From: Pseudomonadota bacterium
GTDB taxonomy: Bacteria; Bdellovibrionota; Bdellovibrionia; Bdellovibrionales; JAEYZS01
Assembly: GCA_023427925.1 (NCBI GenBank)
Contig: JAEYZS010000054.1
Coordinates: 1-11,804, forward strand
DNA length: 11,804 bases
Reading direction: 5' to 3'
The notes beneath the pieces are model-generated. The model was not told the origin of the DNA and ran no database searches. It saw nothing but the letters and a program-made list of their open reading frames with translations. The position numbers and the translations under genes were made by a program. This document shows positions 1 through 6,491 of this stretch, piece after piece. The first letter of the stretch is position 1. Each line of letters opens with the position of its first letter.

Positions 1-1
1 G

Positions 2-256
2 GTCTTAACGGTAGGTTTTGGGACCTGGATGTTTATATTAAATCCAATTTTGATAAAGCAACCGTGGATGCACGCAAAGCTGTCTTTGATTCTATTTTTG
101 CTTGCTTATCATTTCTATAGTTATTATGTGTTTTTTAAGTTCAAAAGTCGTAATAATATTTTGACCTCAAAAGCGTGTCGAATAATCAACGAAGTCCCAA
201 CTGTTATCTTAATTGTGGTATGTATATTGGCGGTTCTTAAGCCAGCTTTTGGATGA
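2..256 (+). CDS. hemJ: HemJ family protoporphyrinogen IX oxidase, C-terminal part (5' end outside window)
   Basis: The reading frame is open from base 2 and ends at TGA 254-256, giving 84 residues of a protein that starts upstream; the first ATG inside (29) is only an internal Met. The visible part carries the HemJ (UPF0093) C-terminal signature: a Pro-Trp-Met-His-Ala-Lys-Leu segment opening a membrane helix, a conserved Tyr-His pair further along it (LLAYHFY), then the Asn-Glu-Val-Pro-Thr motif leading into a last helix that ends in Lys-Pro. HemJ is a membrane protein that oxidises protoporphyrinogen IX to protoporphyrin IX in haem synthesis. Haem supply would suit the cytochrome c domain of NirK downstream, but the gene is convergent with its neighbour and has no visible operon link to the nitrite cluster. 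The family call is firm; the missing N-terminus cannot be assessed. Confidence 0.82.
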   Translation, partial: VLTVGFGTWMFILNPILIKQPWMHAKLSLILFLLAYHFYSYYVFFKFKSRNNILTSKACRIINEVPTVILIVVCILAVLKPAFG

Positions 257-276
257 GGAGTTTGGTACTCCTCACC
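252..276 (+). terminator. Hairpin between convergent hemJ and nrdJ, possible weak terminator
   Basis: A 7-bp perfect stem (TGAGGAG at 254-260, CTCCTCA at 268-274) with a 7-nt loop starts at the hemJ stop codon. No good T-run follows on either strand, so its efficiency as an intrinsic terminator is doubtful, but its place between two convergent genes fits that role. Confidence 0.4.
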
Positions 277-291
277 TTATTCAATTGATAG

Positions 292-2868
292 TTAATTACA
301 TTTACTGCTGCCACAGTCTTTACACAAAAAGCAACCTTCGGAAATAATAATATTGTTTCCTTTGCAGTCCTGACACTTCATGGACTTAATGTCTACAATG
401 TACTTTTTTAGAGTACGTGCTATGGCTTTAGAGAACGAATTAATAGTCCCTTCGCTTTTGATCAGTTGTGAAACAATGAACTCAATATCAGCTCCATGTC
501 TTAGTGCTGTTGAAATCATTCGAGTTAGCGCTTCTTGCTCATTGGATTCAAAGAACGTGCTAATATTCTCAAGCGACCAACCATCTTCGGTTTGAAGATT
601 ATAAATTCCGGAGCTTGCTTTAATGAGTTTTCCTTTAATGAGTTTGTTTGGTAAGAACAGACGATCTTGCTTCATTGCGAAGACTTCATATGGATCATTT
701 TTATAGAGCCCCACTAAGACCACCCATTTTTCATTGTTTGTCGTTAGATGGTGAATATCACAATCAAGACTTATTGGTCTTTTCATTGCCTTGGTGCGCG
801 GTATTCCCTTGTCTTCAACTTGCTCGGCTGTACTTTGGGCTGCCAATACCGATGTCATTGTACCTTCACGGTATGATGTGCAGCCTTTTATTGTTTTAGT
901 ATTGTAAACTTCTCGATACAATCGTTTGAAGTCCTCGTAAGGATAGTTGTTCGGAATGTTCACGGTCTTTGACATTGCAGAGTCAATATATTTTGAAAGC
1001 ACTTTCATTGTGCTGACATGGTCGTTGATATTCAGTTGGTACGCTGTAGCGGCCCAATCGGCTTTATCATCCCATGTGCCGTTTTTTTCATGAAAGTCTA
1101 CTGCGTAATCCTTAATATGCGATTCTTTAAGGAGTCCGCGTGAGGTATCTATTTTCCATACCTCGCCGTGGAATCGAGTGACCAATATATTTTCATCACC
1201 TTCCTTTGCCCACTGCCACTCAGTAGTTCCCGATGGTTTTACAAATGTTTTTTCTGTCCAGTTTATATTCTGTGGGAGAGACATTCCTTCAGGAGGATAG
1301 GGTTGAATTGATGTTCGTACATACTTAGACATAAAGATCGGCTCTAGGCCACCGGAGACATTATTGGCAAGGACTGAGCTGTTTCCTGTTGGTTGGATCG
1401 AAAGAAGATGACTATTGCGAAGACCAAACTGTTCGATGAGTAATAAAGTGTCGTTGTCGAGCTTATTGACGAACTCTCCAGCTAAGTACTTTTTCTTGTC
1501 GAATTTTGTAAAGGTGCCTTTTTCTTTGGCCAAATGAGCTGAGGCCTTATAGGCATGGTTCATAATAAATTTGGAAAGTTCTTCTGTTTTTTTGAGTGCC
1601 TCGGGAGATCCATAACGAACTTTCATCATCATCAGAGCTGATGCATAACCCATAATCCCAAGTCCGATTCTTCTCTTGTCCTTTAAGCTCTGTTCTTGTT
1701 CTGGAAGCGGAACGATTGTTTTGTCATTGACGTTATCCATAAAGCGAACAGCCAGAGGAATGATGGTGCGAAGTTTTTCGTAGTCCCAGTTCTGAGCACT
1801 ACTATCTACAAATTGAGTGAGGTTTAAAGAACCTAACAAACAACATCCACCAACAGGTAGAACTTGTTCCCCGCACGGATTTGTAGCATTGATATATTCA
1901 TCATAATACAAATTGTTAAGTCGATTAATGGTATCGATAAACAAAATTCCCGGTTCGTTTCTATTGTAAGTGGAATTCATAATAAGGTTCCAAAGCTCAT
2001 TGGCATTGGCATATTCTTTGTAGATCTTAACTGGTAATCCTTTTTTCTTCCAGAGATCTAGATTTCCGTCCCAAGCATCCGAGTATTCTGTCTTTGCCAA
2101 AGAGTAGTCCGGAAATTCTAATTTCCAAGGCAAATGATTTTCTACAGCATTCATAAATTCATCAGACACTAGTACGGACATATTGAACTTTGTAAGACGA
2201 TTTGGAGTCTGTTTGGCGGTAATGAATTCTTCAATGTCTGGATGGTAAACAGACATAGTTACCATCTGAGCGCCTTTTCTAATCTTTTGTTTTCCCTTGG
2301 AGGATTTCTTTTTGATACCGCTACCTGCTGTGATTACTGCACTCTGGGTATCCCACATCTCTAGAAGTTTTACCGCGCCAGGAGAATCTCCTCCAATGCC
2401 GTCGATAAAAGCTCCACGAGGCCTAAGAACATCTGCACAGAATCCGTAGCCCCCCTCAGATTTCAAAATTAACGCCTGACGCTTTAATTCATCCATTATG
2501 GATTCCATTGAATCTTGATTTTTCCCTCGGAACCCGCTTACAAAACAATTGATATAGGTTGTTCCTTTTAACCCTGTTCCCGCATTTGATATTATTCTTC
2601 CACCGGGAACAAACTTAAAGTTTTCAAGTAAGAACTGAAATTTTTCTGTCCAATATGCTTGCTCTGACGCGCGCTCGACGCTTGCTAAGTCTATTGCAAT
2701 AGCTAAGTGTCTCTCGTTGATGTTTTTTTCGTTTCCATATTTATAGGTGAGATCAAAAATTTCTTTGGAGAAGTCATTCGTAAATTGTGTGCGCCCGAAG
2801 TAAGGTTGAGATGTAGATTTGCGAGGTGGCTTTTGGTTATCTTTTTCTAGATTGATGTTAAAATTCAT
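292..2868 (-). CDS. nrdJ: Class II (adenosylcobalamin-dependent) ribonucleotide reductase
   Basis: This 858-residue protein reduces ribonucleotides to deoxyribonucleotides using adenosylcobalamin to make the thiyl radical, so it needs no oxygen and no separate radical subunit. Visible landmarks: C108 (NCFVSGF) as the first redox cysteine; N330-P-C332-G-E334, the NPCGE active-site loop with the thiyl cysteine C332; and the second redox partner C343, eleven residues later as expected for the family. The C-terminus ends in a zinc-ribbon-like cysteine cluster (CQDC, CKDC) and a terminal CGSSKC pair, likely the swinging-arm dithiol that re-reduces the active site; the region before it resembles the TSCPD domain of NrdJ proteins. 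There is no N-terminal ATP-cone domain. A lysine-rich stretch at about 186-198 sits where family members usually have a shorter loop. The start is set by AAGGAGG at 2873-2879, 4 nt from the ATG. An FNR-type box lies about 90 nt upstream. Confidence 0.93.
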   Translation of the reverse strand: MNFNINLEKDNQKPPRKSTSQPYFGRTQFTNDFSKEIFDLTYKYGNEKNINERHLAIAIDLASVERASEQAYWTEKFQFLLENFKFVPGGRIISNAGTGLKGTTYINCFVSGFRGKNQDSMESIMDELKRQALILKSEGGYGFCADVLRPRGAFIDGIGGDSPGAVKLLEMWDTQSAVITAGSGIKKKSSKGKQKIRKGAQMVTMSVYHPDIEEFITAKQTPNRLTKFNMSVLVSDEFMNAVENHLPWKLEFPDYSLAKTEYSDAWDGNLDLWKKKGLPVKIYKEYANANELWNLIMNSTYNRNEPGILFIDTINRLNNLYYDEYINATNPCGEQVLPVGGCCLLGSLNLTQFVDSSAQNWDYEKLRTIIPLAVRFMDNVNDKTIVPLPEQEQSLKDKRRIGLGIMGYASALMMMKVRYGSPEALKKTEELSKFIMNHAYKASAHLAKEKGTFTKFDKKKYLAGEFVNKLDNDTLLLIEQFGLRNSHLLSIQPTGNSSVLANNVSGGLEPIFMSKYVRTSIQPYPPEGMSLPQNINWTEKTFVKPSGTTEWQWAKEGDENILVTRFHGEVWKIDTSRGLLKESHIKDYAVDFHEKNGTWDDKADWAATAYQLNINDHVSTMKVLSKYIDSAMSKTVNIPNNYPYEDFKRLYREVYNTKTIKGCTSYREGTMTSVLAAQSTAEQVEDKGIPRTKAMKRPISLDCDIHHLTTNNEKWVVLVGLYKNDPYEVFAMKQDRLFLPNKLIKGKLIKASSGIYNLQTEDGWSLENISTFFESNEQEALTRMISTALRHGADIEFIVSQLIKSEGTINSFSKAIARTLKKYIVDIKSMKCQDCKGNNIIISEGCFLCKDCGSSKCN

Positions 2869-2891
2869 ATTGCCTCCTTGTGAATAATTCT

Positions 2892-2909
2892 ATTCTCAAA
2901 GTTGAGAAT
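2892..2909. promoter_or_regulatory. Perfect 18-bp palindrome in the nrdJ leader, candidate repressor operator
   Basis: ATTCTCAA (2892-2899) and TTGAGAAT (2902-2909) are exact inverted repeats separated by AG. A further ATTCT (2914-2918) repeats the outer half-site, so AGAAT/ATTCT form a second overlapping dyad. The site lies between the predicted nrdJ transcription start (about 2920) and the ribosome binding site, a typical place for a repressor or an mRNA hairpin. It does not read as an NrdR box, which would have an ACA...TGT type pair. The cognate protein is not known to me. Confidence 0.45.
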
Positions 2910-2925
2910 GCCAATTCTAATTATT

Positions 2926-2967
2926 GTTAAATTTTTAACTTACTTTATGCGTCTATGATCTAAATCA
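2926..2967 (-). promoter_or_regulatory. FNR/DNR-type box and -10 of the nrdJ promoter
   Basis: TGATCTAAATCA at 2956-2967 fits the TGA(T/C)-N4-ATCA form of FNR/DNR-family sites. Read toward nrdJ, TTTAAC (2931-2926) follows 24 nt after the box, the distance expected for class II activation (box centred near -41/-42). The hexamer is a weak match to TATAAT. The box sits inside a longer perfect inverted repeat with 11-bp arms (2949-2959 and 2964-2974, loop CTAA), an unusually extended symmetry that could also fold as a hairpin behind the decarboxylase gene. The same core occurs at two more promoters in this window. Confidence 0.62.
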
Positions 2968-2983
2968 TAGACGCGATAATTCA

Positions 2984-3004
2984 AAGCCGTCTTAATGACG
3001 GTTT
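2984..3004 (-). terminator. Candidate terminator hairpin at the decarboxylase stop codon
   Basis: CCGTC (2987-2991) pairs with GACGG (2997-3001), extended by one wobble and two A-T pairs, around the decarboxylase stop codon at 2992-2994. No strong T-run follows on the minus strand. Together with the 11-bp-arm inverted repeat just beyond, it may limit read-through into nrdJ; the call is tentative. Confidence 0.35.
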
Positions 3005-4698
3005 AATGACAATTTGAGATAATTTATGAACTCAGAAATGTAGTTTACTTTGGAATGAATATTGTCCATAAAAGGATTCATGACAGTGAGTCGAATGAGA
3101 TGCAATTCGTCGGTGTCTTGATCGAGGCTATACTGCAAAGAAAATTCTTTAATTAAATTCTTGTAGTTCGTATTAAGGTGCGTTTTAGAGACAAAGAAAG
3201 AATTCTTTCTATTTTTCTTCGAAGATATTTTTGTAAGAAGCTTTTTTGTGACCCGATTGACTTTTGTTAAGGAATCACCGGGCTTACCCACAGCAAAACA
3301 AACAATATTAGTTCCTGCGGTTTTAACAAAGAGTAAGGGGAGATCTTGCTTAATAGCTTCTTTTTTAATTTTTTTAGCAACCTCCAGTGTTCTCTCAAGA
3401 ATTTTTCCGTAGCCGTTTTTATTGAGGCCAATGGATCGAGCAGTGACATACATCGCTGCAGCACCAGTTGCTGATCGCGATCCTTCAATCGTGTATGGCC
3501 CAGGATCTTTTTGCGCTTTAAAGTCCACATAAGGTGCGGTAGTCGAGTAGAGATAGTAGTCTTGAGGAGACCGACAGATAAATACCCCAGCCGAATAGGG
3601 AATATATCCTAACTTGTGTGGATCAATGGTTATTGATTGAGTCGTTTTTAGAGTTTGAATGGATTTGAGAAGATGGTTCGATGCTGACTTGCTGTTTTTT
3701 AAACATGCAAAGAAGCCTCCGTAGGCGGCATCGACATGGTGCCAAAGGTTTATACCCTTTTTTTGATAGGTTTTGAGAATGGTATCAATATCATAAATTG
3801 CATCAATAGTACCAAGTTCGGTACTTCCAAAGACACTTGTTAATGAAATTATGGGCTTATCTTCTTTAATACAAAAAGAAACTTTTCTTTTGAGGTCCTG
3901 AGTACATATTTGTCCATATTTATTTAGCTCGACTGTAATAAGATTGCTTCTACCTATCCCTAAAAGAGACGCGGCCTTAATCCATGAATAGTGTTTGCTA
4001 TCAGGGACTAGCAAAGCCGGCCCCTGATAATTGGAATTAAAAGATTTTTTAATGAGATGGTATAATTCTATTTCGCTTAAATCTGGAGTGAGCGTGTTTT
4101 CTTTTAGGGGCAGGTAGCATGCTTCGGTAAAGGATTTCGTTTTAGAAGCATTATTAATTATCTGTCTTTCTATCTTCTTCTTTGCCCGAATAACGGCTTC
4201 GAAATTTGCAATTGTACCTCCAGAAGTAAAGTGACCCGGGGAGCGATCGGAGTACCCGATCATTTTTGAGAGGAAAGAGATTGCCGCTTTTTCGATATCC
4301 ACTCCGACCCAAGAGGATTCGCTGGAAATATTGTTGGGATTATGTAAAAGGGCGATAAAATGTCCAAGAATAGAGGGTATTGAAATCTCAGAAAACATAT
4401 GACCTAGATAGCGAGGAGAATATTTTGGAATTTCTCTTGAGAAGAGCTTGGTTAGATTTCGAGTCTCGCTTCGGATCTTTTGTCTTTTGAGATTAAATTG
4501 GCTATTTTTTTGATCACTTATTGATATGGCTCGGCCATCTTCTGGGAATGAGCCCTTTCTCCACTCAAACCAATCGTTAAGTATATAATTAATTTCTTCT
4601 GAAATTATCCCTTGATTTTCGGATTGCGGACCAAGAAAAAAACTTTTTAAACAGAGATCAGTTGATGCACACTTTTTTTTCATGACGCTTTTTTCCAT
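2992..4698 (-). CDS. Group II PLP-dependent amino acid decarboxylase (substrate unassigned)
   Basis: A 568-residue cytosolic fold-type I PLP enzyme of the glutamate/aspartate/aromatic amino acid decarboxylase family. Visible PLP-site residues: HFTSGGT at about 156-162 (phosphate binding), H236 in SKHYSW (stacks on the cofactor), D323 in HHVDAAYGG (pyridine nitrogen) and K362 in DPHKLGYIPYSAG (Schiff base). The EGSRSATGAAAM stretch at 405-416 is also typical. Length and motif spacing recall the PanP-type aspartate 1-decarboxylases of gammaproteobacteria, which make beta-alanine, but substrate cannot be read from the sequence; glutamate or an aromatic amino acid remain possible. The gene overlaps the end of the hemerythrin gene. 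The start at 4698 gives a 19-nt overlap; the alternative ATG at 4683 (Met6) would give a classic ATGA stop/start overlap and is equally plausible. Either way the two genes look translationally coupled and co-transcribed. Confidence 0.85.
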   Translation of the reverse strand: MEKSVMKKKCASTDLCLKSFFLGPQSENQGIISEEINYILNDWFEWRKGSFPEDGRAISISDQKNSQFNLKRQKIRSETRNLTKLFSREIPKYSPRYLGHMFSEISIPSILGHFIALLHNPNNISSESSWVGVDIEKAAISFLSKMIGYSDRSPGHFTSGGTIANFEAVIRAKKKIERQIINNASKTKSFTEACYLPLKENTLTPDLSEIELYHLIKKSFNSNYQGPALLVPDSKHYSWIKAASLLGIGRSNLITVELNKYGQICTQDLKRKVSFCIKEDKPIISLTSVFGSTELGTIDAIYDIDTILKTYQKKGINLWHHVDAAYGGFFACLKNSKSASNHLLKSIQTLKTTQSITIDPHKLGYIPYSAGVFICRSPQDYYLYSTTAPYVDFKAQKDPGPYTIEGSRSATGAAAMYVTARSIGLNKNGYGKILERTLEVAKKIKKEAIKQDLPLLFVKTAGTNIVCFAVGKPGDSLTKVNRVTKKLLTKISSKKNRKNSFFVSKTHLNTNYKNLIKEFSLQYSLDQDTDELHLIRLTVMNPFMDNIHSKVNYISEFINYLKLSLNRH

Positions 4699-5246
4699 TC
4701 TTCGAGAATTTCGTCTGCCTCTTGAGGGCTAAGTAAGTCCGCGCACATGCGGTAGAGGCAGTTTTCTTCTTTGTTGATATGACTAACTTGAATACTTTTA
4801 TAGAGTTCAAAATAAGATTTTTTTAACTGGGGGTCTAGATTTTCAAAGTTTTCAATTAAATAGATAAGCAGATCTTTACCGCTTTGATGTTCTTCAATGG
4901 GTATCACCAAAGGGCACTTTGTTATTAGTATCTCATTTTGATGGGGCTCAATAGACAGTTCTTTTTGAATAATTTTTTCTACTTTCTGCCTTGGTCGTTC
5001 CATCATGTGAAAATCGTAAAAGAAAGTGCACATTGGCCCACCTTCGTGGATGTGCTTATTGAGATAAATTTTTTTAAAAAGAAGTGTTTCTTCTTTATGG
5101 TGGTGTTTTTGCTCCGCCACTTCATGAATTTCAATTAGAAGTTTTTTAAAGCAAGGTTCTTGCAATTTTGATTCAGCATTCGCGATAAGACTAAGAATAG
5201 CCTTATGCTCGTTCATCATTTCGATAAAAAGTGGATGAGTAATCAT
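4680..5246 (-). CDS. Hemerythrin HHE-domain protein, probable NO/O2-binding di-iron protein
   Basis: The 188-residue helical protein carries hemerythrin-like ligand motifs: H14 in NEHKAI, H48-H-H-x-E52-E53 in helix 2, H80 in YDFHM, H120 in EEHQSGKDLL (the HxxGxxL motif), and H156-x3-E160-E161 in the last helix. This fits a cytoplasmic non-haem di-iron four-helix bundle. Relatives bind O2 or NO, and some (YtfE/RIC, DnrN) restore NO-damaged iron centres; this protein lacks the short N-terminal Cys-bearing domain of YtfE. It is the first gene of a minus-strand unit with the decarboxylase. No Shine-Dalgarno sequence precedes the ATG, and the predicted -10 (TAGAAT, 5260-5255) would place the mRNA start only about 2 nt before the start codon, suggesting a leaderless transcript. 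Function in NO defence is inferred from the domain and the neighbourhood. Confidence 0.85.
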   Translation of the reverse strand: MITHPLFIEMMNEHKAILSLIANAESKLQEPCFKKLLIEIHEVAEQKHHHKEETLLFKKIYLNKHIHEGGPMCTFFYDFHMMERPRQKVEKIIQKELSIEPHQNEILITKCPLVIPIEEHQSGKDLLIYLIENFENLDPQLKKSYFELYKSIQVSHINKEENCLYRMCADLLSPQEADEILEEWKKAS

Positions 5247-5254
5247 TTTTAATT

Positions 5255-5295
5255 ATTCTAAGGCAAATATCCAAAATAAAGGATGACCTAGATCA
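5255..5295 (-). promoter_or_regulatory. Promoter of the hemerythrin-decarboxylase unit (shared FNR/DNR-type box)
   Basis: The palindromic box TGACCTAGATCA (5284-5295) is read here on the minus strand. Exactly 23 nt further lies TAGAAT (5260-5255), a 5-of-6 match to the -10 consensus. The box centre then falls at -41.5 from a start near 5248, the geometry of class II FNR/CRP activation. There is no usable -35, as expected for an activator-dependent promoter. Confidence 0.62.
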
Positions 5296-5324
5296 TAATA
5301 GGCTTTTCTTAAGTGCGCTATATT
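5284..5324 (+). promoter_or_regulatory. Promoter of the DUF2249-like gene (same FNR/DNR-type box)
   Basis: The box TGACCTAGATCA (5284-5295) is followed after exactly 23 nt by TATATT (5319-5324), placing a start near 5331 and the box at -41.5. The leader is then about 12 nt and contains little but the AAAAAGGAG ribosome binding site. The same box serves the divergent hemerythrin gene with identical spacing. Confidence 0.66.
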
Positions 5325-5342
5325 TAAACAAAAAGGAGACTT

Positions 5343-5597
5343 ATGAAAACAACGATTAATATTGATACATTTGAAGATACCTACAGAACACCATTGCTAT
5401 TTTCACTATTTGAAGGATTGAAACCCGGGGAAGGCTTTCAAATCATGTCAAAGCAAAGTATCGAGGATCTTAAAACGCAATTTATTGGGGCATCGCTGCA
5501 CAATTTAAAGTTGGAGCAAGCAGGACAAAGTGGCTGTGTAAACGTCTATAAAGTCCACGATTCTGATGTGGGGTGTTGTGGAATGTGTGGCGGCTAA
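5343..5597 (+). CDS. Small DUF2249-like protein with C-terminal Cys-rich tail
   Basis: An 84-residue soluble protein. The middle (RTPLLFSLFEGLKPGEGFQI, about 15-34) resembles DUF2249 domains, a TusA-like alpha/beta fold often encoded beside denitrification, hemerythrin and NnrS genes. The tail is striking: C78-C79-G-M-C82-G-G at the very C-terminus, plus C65, which suggests metal or sulfur binding or a redox thiol. The biochemical role of the family is not settled, so no reaction is proposed. The start is supported by AAAGGAG ending 4 nt before the ATG. It is transcribed divergently from the hemerythrin gene from a shared FNR-type box, so the two are probably co-induced. The regulator gene follows 97 nt downstream; a shared transcript is possible because no terminator is visible between them. 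Confidence 0.7.
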   Translation: MKTTINIDTFEDTYRTPLLFSLFEGLKPGEGFQIMSKQSIEDLKTQFIGASLHNLKLEQAGQSGCVNVYKVHDSDVGCCGMCGG

Positions 5598-5694
5598 AAA
5601 AGGAATAATTTTTATTTACTTTCGGTTTGCAGTTTAATCACAGCATTGTTAGGGTTTTATTTGATAAAAATAACTAAAACTTGGATGTGGTATT

Positions 5695-6393
5695 TTGGCA
5701 AACTCGGCTATTCACGCGGCTCTTTCGGAACTTGAAAATTTTAAAATTTTTGAAGGTATGTCAAAAGAGATTATTACAGACCTTTGTTCCGAAGGGCATA
5801 TCGTTGTAAGCAACCATCGAGAAATGCTTTACAAACAGGGCGATCGAGCAGAGAGCTTTGGAATCGTGTTAAGTGGTGCATATAAGCTCTTTAAATTGAG
5901 TCCTCAAGGCGAAGAGACCATAGTTCACTTTTCGACTCCTGGAGATATTATTGGTGCGCTGATAATGCCACAGCCGGCACCAATTTATCCTGTATCGTCT
6001 CATTCCATGGGACCTTCACGCTTCTTAAAACTCTCCAGAGGAGTTTTTTTAGAAAAATGGAAGCACCATCAAGAATTAATTCTAAAAATGCAGGGATTGC
6101 TCTCGTTGCGAATGGGTGTCTTTCATGCGCAGAAGGTTTTAATGAAGGCCCCGCTTAGCACAAAAATTGCGCATCTTTTGATGGATATTCTTAACAAATC
6201 TGAAACTTCAGAATCGACATTACCATTACCTCTAACGCGCAAAGAAATAGCGGATAGCCTTGGTGCTTCTGTCGAGTCAGTGATTCGAATTATGAGCGAT
6301 TGGTCTAAACGGGGAATAATCATCACTGAAGATCATCAGATTAAGATTTTAAAGGTGAGTGTCTTATTAGAAGAATTAGAAAAGTCTTTGTAG
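5695..6393 (+). CDS. Crp/Fnr-family transcriptional regulator (DNR/NNR-like candidate)
   Basis: A 232-residue regulator: cyclic-nucleotide-binding-like beta-roll at about 20-115, a long dimer helix at about 120-145, and a winged helix-turn-helix at about 180-215 with recognition helix S192-V-E194-S-V-I197-R198. Only one cysteine (C31) is present, so it cannot carry an FNR-type 4Fe-4S cluster; a DNR/NNR-like haem or NO sensor, or a CRP-like protein, fits better, but the ligand cannot be read from sequence. E194 and R198 match the FNR/CRP residues that contact the TGA core, while FNR's Ser212 position is Ile. It starts at TTG 5695; an in-frame stop (5671-5673) excludes an earlier start, and GGATG lies about 8 nt upstream. 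Its position between three promoters with matching boxes makes it the likely controller. Confidence 0.85.
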   Translation: MANSAIHAALSELENFKIFEGMSKEIITDLCSEGHIVVSNHREMLYKQGDRAESFGIVLSGAYKLFKLSPQGEETIVHFSTPGDIIGALIMPQPAPIYPVSSHSMGPSRFLKLSRGVFLEKWKHHQELILKMQGLLSLRMGVFHAQKVLMKAPLSTKIAHLLMDILNKSETSESTLPLPLTRKEIADSLGASVESVIRIMSDWSKRGIIITEDHQIKILKVSVLLEELEKSL

Positions 6394-6400
6394 TGAGATC

Positions 6401-6442
6401 TGACCTAGATCATACTCAATATTTTAATAATTGAACTAAAAT
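6401..6442 (+). promoter_or_regulatory. FNR/DNR-type box and -10 of the nirK operon
   Basis: TGACCTAGATCA (6401-6412) is identical to the box between the hemerythrin and DUF2249 genes. TAAAAT (6437-6442) follows after 24 nt, giving a start near 6449 and the box near -42, typical of class II activation. An inverted repeat TGAACT/AGTTCA (6432-6437 and 6446-6451) overlaps the -10 and start point and might bind a second regulator. A short GC stem (AGCGC 6462-6466, GCGCT 6472-6476) sits just before the ribosome binding site. Confidence 0.68.
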
Positions 6443-6491
6443 TAAAGTTCACAAATAGAGCAGCGCTAAATGCGCTTATTAGGAGGAAGTT

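Noticed and set aside
648..899. Plus-strand frames opposite nrdJ (also 380-595) as separate genes
   Set aside because: They are antisense shadows of a well-conserved reductase and show no domain, ribosome site or plausible composition.
2869..2990. Possible cobalamin riboswitch upstream of the B12-dependent nrdJ
   Set aside because: The predicted leader is only about 50 nt and no B12-box-like sequence or multi-stem layout is visible; the region is explained by an activator box, a -10 and a palindrome.
5661..5674. FNR-like half-site TTGAT with poor second half before the regulator gene, suggesting autoregulation
   Set aside because: Only one half-site is good, the second reads ATAAC, and the core differs from the three strong boxes.
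5695..6393. Assigning the regulator as true FNR
   Set aside because: Only one cysteine is present, so the 4Fe-4S cluster of FNR cannot be built; DNR/NNR-like or CRP-like is more honest.
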